Assembly: GCF_030695085.1 (NCBI RefSeq)
Contig: NZ_JAUYTS010000228.1
Coordinates: 1-64,000 of the forward strand
DNA from: Falsiroseomonas sp.
GTDB lineage: Bacteria > Pseudomonadota > Alphaproteobacteria > Acetobacterales > Acetobacteraceae
Reading direction: 5' to 3'
DNA: 64,000 nucleotides
Position numbers and translations under genes: made by a program. Below the pieces are notes generated by a model. The model saw only the letters and a list, made by a program, of their open reading frames with translations, made no database searches and was not told where the DNA came from. Positions 34,958-43,435 of this stretch are shown here, piece by piece (the first letter of the stretch is position 1; each line of letters starts with the position of its first letter).

Positions 34958-36021
34958 CCCGCATCCGCGCCATCACCGCCGCGGTCGAGCGCCTGGCGCC
35001 GGTCGCGGCCGCGAAGGGTTATGCCGGGCTGGACACCCCGGCCTTCGTGCGCTGCCGCGTTGAGACGGAGGATGGCCTGGTCGGCACCGGCGTCACCGGG
35101 CGTTTCCTGGCGGAGGAGGTGGTGGCGCTGCTGGCGCGGATGGAGGAGGCGCTGAAGGGCGAGGATGCGCGCCCGATCGAGGCGATCCGCGCGAAGCTGA
35201 CCAGCCGCTTCAATCCGCGCAGCGCCACGGGTGTCTTCGTCTCCGCTCTGTCAGCGCTCGACATGGCGCTGTGGGACCTGCGCGCGCGGGCGTTGGGGGA
35301 ACCGCTGTGGCGGCTGCTCGGCGGCGCGCGCCAGGCGGTGCCCTGCTACGCCACGGTTGGCCTGCCAGGCTATGCGGAGGCGGAACTGGCGGCGGTGTGC
35401 AAGCGCAGCATCGAGGCCGGCTTCGTCGGCGTGAAGATGCTGGTGGCCGCTGGTGGCCGCGGCGTGGCGGAGGATGCGCAGCGCGTCCGGGCGGTGCGGG
35501 ACGCCATCGGGCCGCGGGCACTGCTGATGCTGGATGCGAATTGCGGCATGGATGTCGCCACCGCGCGTCGCCTCGCGCTGATGGTGGAGGAGTGTGACAT
35601 CGCCTGGTTCGAGGAACCGGTGCTCGGCAACGACCTGGAGATGCTGGCCAGCCTGCGCCGCGCCATCCGCATCCCCATCGGCGCCGGGCAGATGGTGCAA
35701 TCGCTGTCCTGGTTCCGGGAAGCGCTGACCCGCGGCGCGGTGGATTGGCTGCAGCCCAACGCCGCCTTCTGCGGCGGCATCAGCGCCGCCCAGCGCATCC
35801 TGGCGCTGGCCGAGGCGCATGGCACGCCGGTGGCGCATGCCGGTGGCTGGGACATTGCCAATGCGGCGCTGATGGCCGGCCACGCGCAGGGCGGGCTGCT
35901 GGAGATGCATGGTGCGCAGCTCGCCCTGCGCCAGCGCCTGTCGGAGGATCTGGTGCCGGAAGCCGGCATCATGCGTCTGCCGGACCGGCCCGGCATCGGT
36001 TTCGCCTTCCGCGAGGCTTAG
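34954..36021 (+). CDS. Mandelate racemase/muconate cycloisomerase-family enzyme
   Basis: This 355-residue enolase-superfamily enzyme abstracts a proton next to a carboxylate. The N-terminal capping domain has TPAFVRCRVETEDGLVGTG and FVSALSALDMALWDLRARALGEPLWRLLGGA. The barrel shows GFVGVKMLVAAGG (KxK-like site reduced to one Lys), metal ligands in MLDANCGMD, WFEEPVLGNDL and IPIGAGQ, WLQPNAAFCGGISAAQ, and the late catalytic His in VAHAGGWDIANAAL. Probable roles are sugar-acid dehydratase or racemase. It is coupled to the isomerase-like gene upstream, and a Bug receptor follows after 64 bp. Confidence 0.88.
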   Translation: MTRIRAITAAVERLAPVAAAKGYAGLDTPAFVRCRVETEDGLVGTGVTGRFLAEEVVALLARMEEALKGEDARPIEAIRAKLTSRFNPRSATGVFVSALSALDMALWDLRARALGEPLWRLLGGARQAVPCYATVGLPGYAEAELAAVCKRSIEAGFVGVKMLVAAGGRGVAEDAQRVRAVRDAIGPRALLMLDANCGMDVATARRLALMVEECDIAWFEEPVLGNDLEMLASLRRAIRIPIGAGQMVQSLSWFREALTRGAVDWLQPNAAFCGGISAAQRILALAEAHGTPVAHAGGWDIANAALMAGHAQGGLLEMHGAQLALRQRLSEDLVPEAGIMRLPDRPGIGFAFREA

Positions 36022-36085
36022 CTGGCCGAAGCGCCGCCGCCGGGCTAGATTCCCCGCCAGACTGTCTCGTTCGAGGAACCTTCCC

Positions 36086-37063
36086 ATGCCGCAGATCACG
36101 CGCCGCGCCGCGCTCGCCACCACCCTCGCCTTCGCCGCCCATACGGCGACGGCGCAGGACCGCTACCCAAGCCGCCCGGTGACGGTGACGGTCCCCTGGG
36201 CCGCCGGCGGCACCACGGACATCCTGGCGCGTGTGCTGGCGGAGCCGCTGCGGCGCGCCACGGGCCAGCCCTTTGTGGTGGAGAACCGGTCCGGCGCCTC
36301 CGGCAATATCGGCTCCAACGCCGTGGCGCGGGCGCGGCCGGATGGCTATGCGTTGCTGTTCGGGTCGATGAGCACGCATGCGATGAACGATGCGCTGTTC
36401 AGCAACATGCCGTTCCATGGCGTGAATGACTTCACGCCGGTTGCGCTGCTGGCCTTCGTGCTGAACACGATGGTCATCCACCCCTCCGTGCCCGCCAACA
36501 ACGTCGCGGAGTTCATCGCCTACTGCAAGGCGAACCCGGGCAAGATCGCTTACGCCTCCGCCGGCCCCGGCTCCACGAACCATCTCTGCGCCGCGATGTT
36601 CGCGCGCATGGCGGGGATCGAGATGGTGCACGTGCCCTATCGCGGTGGCGCGCCTGCGGTGCAGGACACGGTGGGCGGCCAGACCCAGCTTCTGTTCAGC
36701 GCCGGCACGCAGACCCTGTCCCATGTGCGCGACGGCCGCCTCAAGCTGCTCGCCGTGACGGAAGGCCGCCGCTCCACTTTGCTGCCCGAGGTGCCGACGG
36801 TGGCGGAGACGGTGCCCGGCTATGAGATGGCGGTGTGGTACGGCGTGCTCGGCCCGAAGGGCATGCCGGAGGATCTGGTCACGCAGCTCAATGCCGAAAT
36901 CAACAAGGCGCTGCTGCTGCCGGAGGTGAAGGACCGCATGGCGGCGATCGGCGTCGAGGTTGTGAACCAGAGCCCCGCCGAATTCGGCACCACGCTGCGC
37001 GCCGATGCGGAAAAGTGGGGCCGCGTGATCCGCGACCTGGGCATCGGCATGACGGATGCCTGA
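36086..37063 (+). CDS. Bug/TctC-family binding protein 3
   Basis: This 325-residue TTT-type receptor has the signal peptide MPQITRRAALATTLAFAAHTATAQ and a mature part starting DRYPSRPVTVTVPWAAGGTTDILAR. Other marks are FVVENRSGASGNIGSNAVARARPDGYALLFGS, YASAGPGSTNHLCAAMFARM, VHVPYRGGAPAVQDTVGGQTQLLFSAG and LPEVPTVAETVPGYEM. ATG 36086 marks the signal peptide. It follows the enolase-superfamily gene and overlaps the GAF-protein gene by 8 bp. Again no TctAB partners are near. Confidence 0.94.
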   Translation: MPQITRRAALATTLAFAAHTATAQDRYPSRPVTVTVPWAAGGTTDILARVLAEPLRRATGQPFVVENRSGASGNIGSNAVARARPDGYALLFGSMSTHAMNDALFSNMPFHGVNDFTPVALLAFVLNTMVIHPSVPANNVAEFIAYCKANPGKIAYASAGPGSTNHLCAAMFARMAGIEMVHVPYRGGAPAVQDTVGGQTQLLFSAGTQTLSHVRDGRLKLLAVTEGRRSTLLPEVPTVAETVPGYEMAVWYGVLGPKGMPEDLVTQLNAEINKALLLPEVKDRMAAIGVEVVNQSPAEFGTTLRADAEKWGRVIRDLGIGMTDA

Positions 37064-37538
37064 GCTGGACGCGGCCGGCCTCGCCGCCTTCACGGCGGCG
37101 GCGCGGGAGGCGCGGCCGCTGGCGCTGCTGCGGGCCGCCGATGCGGTGGGGCGGCGGGCCATGGGCCACCGCCTGTGTACCGCCATGCGCTTCGACGCGG
37201 CGGCGATGACGGTGCGCCGCCTGTACAGCTCGGACAACGCCGCCTACCCCGTGGGCGGCGCCAAGCCGAAGCGGGATACGGCGTGGGGCCGGCATGTGCT
37301 GCTGCGGCGGGAGGTCTTCGTTGGTGAGGGCGCGGAAGCCATCACCGAATATTTTGATGACCACGCGCTGATCCTCGGCCTTGGCCTGCGCAGCATCGTC
37401 AATGTGCCGGTGCTGCATGCGGGCGCCTGCCTCGGCACGGTGAATTTTCTCTGGGCGGAGGATCGCGTGGCGCCCGGATGGCGCAGCTTCGCGGAACTTC
37501 TCGGGCTGCTGGTAGCGCCCGATTGGGTCGCGGTTTAA
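37056..37538 (+). CDS. Stand-alone GAF-domain protein
   Basis: The 160-residue cytoplasmic protein is essentially one GAF fold: an N-terminal helix (AREARPLALLRAADAVGRRAMGHR), a strand with CTAMRFDAAAMTVRRLYSSD, GRHVLLRREVFVGEG, ILGLGLRSIVNVPVLHAGACLGTVNFLW, and a closing helix. GAF domains bind small ligands. No output domain, and no obvious catalytic Cys triad of free-methionine sulfoxide reductase, is visible. It starts inside the end of the Bug gene, so it is co-translated with a periplasmic receptor. It may sense or handle the imported compound. Confidence 0.8.
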   Translation: MPELDAAGLAAFTAAAREARPLALLRAADAVGRRAMGHRLCTAMRFDAAAMTVRRLYSSDNAAYPVGGAKPKRDTAWGRHVLLRREVFVGEGAEAITEYFDDHALILGLGLRSIVNVPVLHAGACLGTVNFLWAEDRVAPGWRSFAELLGLLVAPDWVAV

Positions 37539-37571
37539 CCTGCGAGCCAATTGCAGGAGGAAGCGGGTTTC

Positions 37572-38633
37572 ATGGGCAATCGTATCGCCATCATCGGCGC
37601 CGGCGCCGTCGGCTGCTACGCCGGCGCCTATATGGTCCAGGCCGGGGAGGATGTGACCTTCGTCGATTGGTGGCCGGAGAATGTGGAGGCGATCCGCACG
37701 GGGCTGCGCATCAGCCATCTGAAGGACGTGCCGGAATTCACCGTGCAGGGCCGCGCCCTGCACCTGACCGAATTGCAGCAGGTCTCCCGCGAAAAGCCCT
37801 TCGACATCGCCTTCATCTGCGTGAAATCCTACGACACCGCCTGGGCCACGCAGATGGTCGCGCAATACCTTTCGCCCAATGGCTACTGCGTCAGCCTGCA
37901 GAACTGCATGAATGAGGCGACGATCGCCGGCATTGTCGGCTGGGGCCGCACGCTGGGTGCGGTGGCCAGCTCCATCACGGTGGAACTCAGCGCGCCCGGC
38001 CAGGTGAAGCGCGCCTCCGGCAAGGGCGGTGCCGCGCATACCGTGTACCGGGTGGGGGAGGTGCATGGCCGCATCACCGACCGGGCGCGGGAAGTCGCGC
38101 GCCTCACCGCGCTGTCCGACAGCACGCTTGTCACGCCCAATCTGTGGGGCGAGCGCTGGACCAAGCTGGTGGCGAATGTGATGCAGAACGGCATGTCCGC
38201 CGCGACCGGCCTGATTAGCCGGGACATCCTGCTGGATGACCGCCTGCGTCACTTCACGGCACGGCTCGGCAGCGAGGCGATCCGCACCGGCCAGGCGCTG
38301 GGCTATGCGCTGGAGGAAGTGCTGCATATCGACCCCGAGATCATCGCCCGTGCCGGAGAAGGCGATGCCGCAGCCCTGGCGGATTACGACCAGCACCGGC
38401 TGGTGGAGGCCCGCAAGCCGGGCGGCGGCGCGCATCGCCCCTCCATGGGCCAGGACATGATGAAGGGCCGCCGCACGGAGATCGAGGCGATGAACGGCTA
38501 TATCGTGCAGCAGGCGGAACCGCTCGGCCTCGCCACCCCGGCCAATGCGGCGCTGACGGCGCTGGTGCAGCGGGTGGAGCGCGGCGAGATCGCAGCCGAC
38601 CCGCGTCACATCCAGGAATTGCGGCTGAACTGA
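37572..38633 (+). CDS. Ketopantoate-reductase-like (ApbA/PanE) dehydrogenase
   Basis: The 353-residue NAD(P)-binding protein starts GNRIAIIGAGAVGCYAGAYMVQAGEDV, a Rossmann motif GAGAVG. It continues with KPFDIAFICVKSYDT, YCVSLQNCMNEATIAGIVG, and a C-terminal domain with ERWTKLVANVMQNGMSAATG (catalytic-region Lys and Asn), then RPSMGQDMMKGRRTEIEAMNGYIV, the substrate-side Ser/Glu segment of the family. The start ATG 37572 follows GCAGGAGGAAGC. At the end of a sugar-acid operon it more likely reduces a 2-keto acid of that pathway than makes pantoate, but this is inference. Confidence 0.87.
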   Translation: MGNRIAIIGAGAVGCYAGAYMVQAGEDVTFVDWWPENVEAIRTGLRISHLKDVPEFTVQGRALHLTELQQVSREKPFDIAFICVKSYDTAWATQMVAQYLSPNGYCVSLQNCMNEATIAGIVGWGRTLGAVASSITVELSAPGQVKRASGKGGAAHTVYRVGEVHGRITDRAREVARLTALSDSTLVTPNLWGERWTKLVANVMQNGMSAATGLISRDILLDDRLRHFTARLGSEAIRTGQALGYALEEVLHIDPEIIARAGEGDAAALADYDQHRLVEARKPGGGAHRPSMGQDMMKGRRTEIEAMNGYIVQQAEPLGLATPANAALTALVQRVERGEIAADPRHIQELRLN

Positions 38634-38679
38634 GGCAACCCGCCCTCGCCGCGCACGTTCCCGTCATGCTGTCATCCAG

Positions 38680-38886
38680 ATGGGGGAAGGCATGTATGTG
38701 AACGATCTCCAGCGGCGCATCGTCTCCGCCACCCGCGGCGCCGCGACGCGCGCCGCGTTGCGTGCCCTGTGGCACCGGCAGCAGCCGCAAATTCCAGGCT
38801 CCGCCGAAGAATGCCTGAAGCTGGCGCAGGAGCCGCAGCGAAGGCTGGAACCGCTACGCCGCCAGCACGGCAATCCCCGCCCCTGA
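38680..38886 (+). CDS. Small hypothetical protein
   Basis: A 68-codon frame starts MGEGMYVNDLQRRIVSATRG and continues as a basic, mostly helical sequence ending in HGNPRP. Codon third positions are GC-rich like real genes here. It sits 46 bp after the reductase gene and 15 bp before the convergent hydrolase stop. I recognise no family. It could start at either of two ATGs (38680 or 38692). The alternative is that the gap is non-coding. Confidence 0.4.
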   Translation: MGEGMYVNDLQRRIVSATRGAATRAALRALWHRQQPQIPGSAEECLKLAQEPQRRLEPLRRQHGNPRP

Positions 38887-38901
38887 CCGACGGAACCTGA
38901 T

Positions 38902-40515
38902 CTACCAGGCCACCGCGACGCCGCCGCCGCCGCGCGGGTCGGCGCCGCCGGTGGGCCTGCCATCGCGCAGCAGGATGGCGTGGGCGCGGCTCATGCCCGG
39001 GTCGTAGGATAGCGGCGAATGCCGCACCTCATGGCCCAGGTCGCGCAGCGCCTGCACCACGTCTCCCTGCACGCGGGCCTCGCAGAAGACAGGGCCACCC
39101 TCGCAATGGATGCGGGGGAAGGACACGGCCTCCACCGCGCCCATGCCGAAATCCACGGCGTTGACGATGGTGGTCAGCACGGCGGAGATGATGACGCTGC
39201 CGCCCGGCGCGCCGACGATCATCCAGGGCGCGCCATCCTTCGTCACGATGGTGGGCACCATGCCGGTGGTGCGCGCCTTGCCCGGCGCCATGCTGTTCGG
39301 GCGGCCAGGACGCATGTCGAACAGCTTCATGGCGTTGTTCCAGTTGAAGCCCAGCCCCGGCGTGACCACCCCCGCGCCGGTGCCGAGCGTATGCGTCAGC
39401 GACACGCAATTGCCGGCCGCATCCCAGGCCGAGACATGGGTGGTGCAGGAGGGTGGCGCCGCGATGCGCCCTCCCGGCAGCCAGCCGGCACGGATGCGCG
39501 CGGCCCAATCCGCGGCGCGGCGCTTCGAGATCATCTCCTCAACCGGCACATCGACGAAATCCGGGTCCGCCAGCCAGTTTTCGCGGTCCTCATGCGCCGC
39601 CGCCATGGCGCGGGCGACGAGATCGAGATGCCGCGCGCTACCCGGCTGCACACCGCCGAAATCGAACTGCTCCAGGATGTTCAGCATCTCGATCAGCACG
39701 GCGCCGGAGCCGGGCGGCGGGTTGGAAGCGATGCCGTAGCCGCGATAGCTGCCGATCACCGGCGGCACCTCCCGCACCTGGTAGTCGGCCAGATCCGCCG
39801 CGGTGACGAAGGCGCCGTTGCGGGCAAAATCCTCCGCGATGCGCGCGGCGGTCTCGCCATGGTAGAAATCCGCCGCGCCATGGCGTGCCAGGCGTTCCAG
39901 GCTGTCCGCCATCTCCGGCTGGCGCAGCGTGTCGCCCACCCTGTGCAGCGCGCCCTGGGCGTCGAGGTACAGCGCCGCGCAGCCAGGCGTGGTGGAAACG
40001 CGGCGCAGGCCACTCGGCAGGCCGGGCTGCGGGGTGCGGGCCAGGAAGTCATGGTAGAAGGGCGTCACCAGCACACCCTCTCGCGCCATGCGGATGGCGG
40101 GTGCCAGCAGCGCCGCCCAATCCTGGCTGCACAGCGTCTCATGGAACCGCGCGAGGCCGGCGACGGTGCCGGGCGTCATGATCGCCTGGTAGCCGAGTTC
40201 GGCCCGGAAATCCTCGAACAGCGCATAACCGGAAATCTCGGACCGGCCCTGGCTGTCGCCCGCCCACATCTCCGGCCGCACCTTCGCGCCCGCCCGGGCG
40301 TGGAAATCGATCATGCCGTGGCGGCCGCTGCGCGCGTCGAGGAACTGCAGCGTTCCCATGCCGCCGAGGCCGCACATGAAGGGGTCCTGCACCATCTGGC
40401 AAAAGGCGGTGGTGAGGGCCGCGTCGAAGGCATTGCCGCCGCGCCGCAGCACCTCCGCCCCCGCATCCGCCGCGCGGGGCTGCGGGCAGACCACCAGGCC
40501 CTTGATGCTGTCCAT
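38902..40515 (-). CDS. Gamma-glutamyltransferase-family Ntn hydrolase, cytoplasmic
   Basis: The 537-residue protein has the gamma-glutamyltransferase fold. Marks are AADAGAEVLRRGGNAFDAALTTAF, FMCGLGGMGTLQFLD, the Arg-bearing FHARAGAKVRPEMW, FTPFYHDFLA-like VTPFYHDFLAR, PPGSGAVLIEMLNIL, and the autocleavage site SCTTHVSAWDAAGNCVSLTHTLGTGAG with nucleophile Thr358. GLGFNWNNAMKLFDMRPGRPNSMAPGKARTTGM is the lid region. There is no signal peptide at ATG 40515, unlike the periplasmic enzymes, so it probably acts in the cytoplasm on gamma-glutamyl or similar amides. Confidence 0.87.
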   Translation of the reverse strand: MDSIKGLVVCPQPRAADAGAEVLRRGGNAFDAALTTAFCQMVQDPFMCGLGGMGTLQFLDARSGRHGMIDFHARAGAKVRPEMWAGDSQGRSEISGYALFEDFRAELGYQAIMTPGTVAGLARFHETLCSQDWAALLAPAIRMAREGVLVTPFYHDFLARTPQPGLPSGLRRVSTTPGCAALYLDAQGALHRVGDTLRQPEMADSLERLARHGAADFYHGETAARIAEDFARNGAFVTAADLADYQVREVPPVIGSYRGYGIASNPPPGSGAVLIEMLNILEQFDFGGVQPGSARHLDLVARAMAAAHEDRENWLADPDFVDVPVEEMISKRRAADWAARIRAGWLPGGRIAAPPSCTTHVSAWDAAGNCVSLTHTLGTGAGVVTPGLGFNWNNAMKLFDMRPGRPNSMAPGKARTTGMVPTIVTKDGAPWMIVGAPGGSVIISAVLTTIVNAVDFGMGAVEAVSFPRIHCEGGPVFCEARVQGDVVQALRDLGHEVRHSPLSYDPGMSRAHAILLRDGRPTGGADPRGGGGVAVAW

Positions 40516-40671
40516 GCTGCCTTCCCTTCCTGCCAACCCAGCTTGCACCGCAACCGCGCGGCGTGACAGCCGGGCAGCCCGCGCCGGCGGGGGGTCTGCC
40601 CCTCCCTCCGCGTGGCTTCACATTTCCCGCCTGGTTGGAAATGATGCGGCGAGAAACCGGGCAGAGGCAGG

Positions 40672-41871
40672 ATGCAACGCAGCCAGAGAATGAACCTGCT
40701 GCTGATCGCGCTCGGCGCCATGTTCCTGCAGCAGACCTTCGCGGCGCTGGGTCGCAACCTGCCTTCCATCATCGCCCCGGCCATCCTGGATGATCTGCGG
40801 CTCGATCCGGCTTGGCTCGGCGTTTATGTCGGGCTGGGGGCGCTGGCCTCGCTGGGCTTCCAGCTCGGCTGCGGCAGCTTCATCATCCGGCATGGGGCCT
40901 TGCGGGTCAGCCAGGTGGCGCTGCTGATGCTGGCCGTCGGGCTGGTGCTGGCCTGTATCGGGCCGCTCGGCTTCTTCGCCCTGTCGGCGGTGATCGGCGC
41001 GGGCGGGGCGGCGGTATCCACGCCGGCCAGCTCGCACCTGCTCGGGCGCTATTCGCCGCCGCGCTATGCGCCGCTGGTGTTTTCCATCAAGCAGACGGCG
41101 GTGCCGGCGGGGCTGCTGTTGGGCGGGCTGCTGGGGCCGCTGCTGACCGGCTGGTGGGGCTGGCGGGGCGCGATGCTGTCCTCGGCCGGGGCCTGTGTGG
41201 TGCTGGCAGTGCTGTTGCAGCCGCTGCGGGCGGAATTCGACGCGGACCGCGTGCCGGGGCGCAGCTTTCGCCTGTCGGATTTCCACACCACCCTGGCCGT
41301 GGTCATCCGCAGCCGGGATCTTTTCAACCTGTCCCTGGCCTGTTTCGTGTTCAACGGCATACAGACAGTCTTCATGGCCTATTTCGTCGTCTACCTGACG
41401 GCGCTGGGGCACCCGCTGGCCGTCGCGGGCTTCGTCTTTTCCGTCGCCACGCTGATCGCGGTGCCCGGGCGCATCCTGTGGGGCTGGATCGGCAGCGTGC
41501 TGCTGCCGCCGCGGGTGGTGATGGGGGTGCTGGCCCTCGGCATGGCGGCCAGTTCCGTGCTGGCGGGCCTGTCCGGGCCGGGCTGGCCGCTGCCCATGCT
41601 CGGCCTGGTCGGCGCGGGGCTCAGCCTCACCGCCTTGTCTTGGAACGGCGTGCTGCTGGCGGAGGCGGCGCGGCTGGCGCCAGAGGGAATGCGTGGGGCC
41701 GCGACCGGCGGCGTGCTGTCCTTCGGCCAGCTGGGGGCGCTGCTGATGCCGCTGGTCTTCGCCGCGGTGCTGTGGCTGACCGGCCGCTACGATTACGGCT
41801 TCCTGCTTTGCGCCGCGCCGGCGCTGCTGGCCGGGCTGGCGCTGCTGCGGCCGCCGCGCGCCGCCGCATAG
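40672..41871 (+). CDS. MFS transporter
   Basis: The 399-residue protein has about 12 hydrophobic helices. It includes GRNLPSIIAPAILDDLRLDPAWLGVYVGLGALASLGFQLG in the first helices, the loop GRYSPPRYAPLVFSIKQTAVPAGLLLGG, and a second half from VFNGIQTVFMAYFVVYLTALGH with GRILWGWIG. This resembles MFS carriers of the NarK/cyanate or organic-acid type. The substrate is unknown. It is divergent from the gamma-glutamyltransferase gene (156-bp gap), and its last 79 bp overlap the opposing permease gene, which is unusually long for convergent genes here. Confidence 0.87.
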   Translation: MQRSQRMNLLLIALGAMFLQQTFAALGRNLPSIIAPAILDDLRLDPAWLGVYVGLGALASLGFQLGCGSFIIRHGALRVSQVALLMLAVGLVLACIGPLGFFALSAVIGAGGAAVSTPASSHLLGRYSPPRYAPLVFSIKQTAVPAGLLLGGLLGPLLTGWWGWRGAMLSSAGACVVLAVLLQPLRAEFDADRVPGRSFRLSDFHTTLAVVIRSRDLFNLSLACFVFNGIQTVFMAYFVVYLTALGHPLAVAGFVFSVATLIAVPGRILWGWIGSVLLPPRVVMGVLALGMAASSVLAGLSGPGWPLPMLGLVGAGLSLTALSWNGVLLAEAARLAPEGMRGAATGGVLSFGQLGALLMPLVFAAVLWLTGRYDYGFLLCAAPALLAGLALLRPPRAAA

Positions 41872-42524
41872 CCGGCCAGCGCCAGCAGCAGCCCCTCCGC
41901 CGCGAAGGCCAGGGAGGCGGTGGCCGCCGCCCCCTGCAACACCAGGATCTGGTTCTGGTTCTGCAACCCGAGCACGATCGGCGTGCCGAGCGTCGCCGCC
42001 CCGGCCAGCGCACCCACCGCGGCAGTCGCCACCGCCAGCACCAGCGCCACGCGCAGCCCGCCCAGCACCAGCGGCCAGGCCAGCGGCAGCTCCACCTCCC
42101 GCAGCGCGCCCGCCGGGGTGTAGCCCAGGGCGAGCGCCGCCAGCCGCGCCTCCGGCGGCACCGCCTCCAGCGCGGCGACGGTGGCCCGCAGCACGGGCAT
42201 GATGCCGTACAGCAGCAGCGCCAGGATGGTCGGCCCCCAGCCAAAGCCCATGGCCGGCACCGCCAGCGCCACCGCCACCACCGGGGGCACCGCCTGGGCG
42301 GCGGCGGCGAAGGCATCCGCCGCCGGGCGCAGCGCACGGCCCGATGGCCGCGTCACCAGCACCCCGAGCGCCAGGCCGAGCAGCGCCGCCGGCACCACCC
42401 CGGCCAGCGCCAGCCCGGCATGGCCGGCGGCCAGCCCCAGCAGGCGCCCGGGCGGAAAGCCGCCGAACCAGCCGGGCAGCAACGCCACCAGCGCCAGCAC
42501 CGCGGCCAGCAGCAGCGCCATCAT
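41793..42524 (-). CDS. Opu-type ABC permease, small subunit
   Basis: The 243-residue membrane protein resembles OpuBB/OsmW-type permeases for betaine, choline or related compatible solutes. Visible features are AVPPVVAVALAVPAMGFGWGPTILALLLYGIMPVLRATVAALEAVPPEARLAALALGYTPAGALREVELPLAWPLVLGGLR (EAA-type loop and coupling helix), then VGALAGAATLGTPIVLGLQNQN. It overlaps the ATPase gene by ATGA upstream and overlaps the end of the rightward MFS gene by 79 bp. The C-terminal tail (RSSASPASSAGAAQSRKP) lies in that overlap and may be unconserved. Confidence 0.83.
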   Translation of the reverse strand: MMALLLAAVLALVALLPGWFGGFPPGRLLGLAAGHAGLALAGVVPAALLGLALGVLVTRPSGRALRPAADAFAAAAQAVPPVVAVALAVPAMGFGWGPTILALLLYGIMPVLRATVAALEAVPPEARLAALALGYTPAGALREVELPLAWPLVLGGLRVALVLAVATAAVGALAGAATLGTPIVLGLQNQNQILVLQGAAATASLAFAAEGLLLALAGYAAARGGRSSASPASSAGAAQSRKP

Positions 42525-43435
42525 CGGCCGCGCGCCAGCACGGCCTCCAGCCGCAGGGACCCATCGCCCAGCGCCAGCACGCCATGGCCGGATTCCGCCA
42601 TGCGGGACAGCGCATCGGCCAGTGTGGCGCCGGAGGCCAGGCGGGGCGCATCGGCGGGGGCGGGCCGGCCATCCCGCGCCACCTCCGCCGGCAGCAAGGA
42701 CAGGCGGCGCAGGCCGGGCTGGCCGCCGCCGAGCAAGGTGCGGGCGAAATCCGGCGCATCCTCCGCCACCAGCGCGGCCGGCGCGCCATCCGCCACCACC
42801 GCGCCATCCCGCAGCACCACCACCTGGCTGGCGAGTTCCAGCGCCTCCTCCGGATCATGCGTCACCAGCAGGATGGTTTTGCCGGTTTCAGCATGGATGC
42901 GGCGGAGCTCGGCGCGCAGGTCGCGCCGGGTGATGGGGTCCACGGCGCCGAAGGGCTCGTCCATCAACAGGATATCCGGGTCCGCGGCCAGGGCCCGCGC
43001 CAGGCCCACGCGCTGCGCCTGGCCGCCGGACAGCGCGCCGGGCAGGCGCTGCGCCAGCGCAGGGTCGAGCTGCACCAGCTCCAGCAGCGCGGCGACGCGG
43101 GCCGCAATTCGGGAAGAATCCCAGCCCAGAAGGCGCGGCACCGTGCCGATATTGGCGGCGACGCTGCGATGCGGGAACAGGCCGGTGGATTGCATGACAT
43201 AGCCGATGGACCGCCGCAGCCGTGCCGGGTCCTGGCCCGCCACATCGGCGCCGCGCACCAGCACGCGGCCGGCGCTCGGCTCCACCAGCCGGTTCACCAG
43301 TTTCATCAGCGTGGATTTGCCGGAGCCGGAGGGGCCGACCAGGGCACAGAGCACGCCCGCCGCGACCTGGAGGTTCACGCCGGACAGCGCCTCCGTCGTG
43401 CCGAAGCGGACGGAGACATTCTCGAAGCGGATCAT
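42521..43435 (-). CDS. Opu-type ABC ATPase
   Basis: The 304-residue ATPase begins MIRFENVSVRFGTTEALSGVNLQV. It has Walker A GPSGSGKST at about residue 34, Q-loop YVMQSTGLFPHRSVAANIG, signature LSGGQAQRVGLARA at about 135, Walker B ILLMDEPFGAVD, and switch LVTHDPEEALEL. The C-terminus (LASGATLADALSRMAESGHGVLAL) resembles a single CBS-type regulatory segment, as in osmoprotectant ATPases. ATG 43435 is chosen because the frame upstream of it shadows the permease gene. It is coupled to permease genes on both sides. Confidence 0.92.
   Translation of the reverse strand: MIRFENVSVRFGTTEALSGVNLQVAAGVLCALVGPSGSGKSTLMKLVNRLVEPSAGRVLVRGADVAGQDPARLRRSIGYVMQSTGLFPHRSVAANIGTVPRLLGWDSSRIAARVAALLELVQLDPALAQRLPGALSGGQAQRVGLARALAADPDILLMDEPFGAVDPITRRDLRAELRRIHAETGKTILLVTHDPEEALELASQVVVLRDGAVVADGAPAALVAEDAPDFARTLLGGGQPGLRRLSLLPAEVARDGRPAPADAPRLASGATLADALSRMAESGHGVLALGDGSLRLEAVLARGR

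Noticed and set aside
36900-38609. A 569-codon leftward frame opposite the Bug, GAF and reductase genes
   Set aside because: It has no domain features and its composition is that of an antisense frame. The plus-strand genes have signal peptide, GAF and Rossmann motifs.
38664-38963. A 99-codon leftward frame opposite the small hypothetical gene
   Set aside because: It is Arg/Cys/Ser-rich with poor codon use and overlaps the hydrolase gene end. The plus-strand frame is the better candidate.
40618-43202. Open frames of over 740 codons on both strands around the MFS and Opu genes
   Set aside because: They are very Gly/Ala/Gln/Arg-rich frame shadows that cross real gene boundaries.
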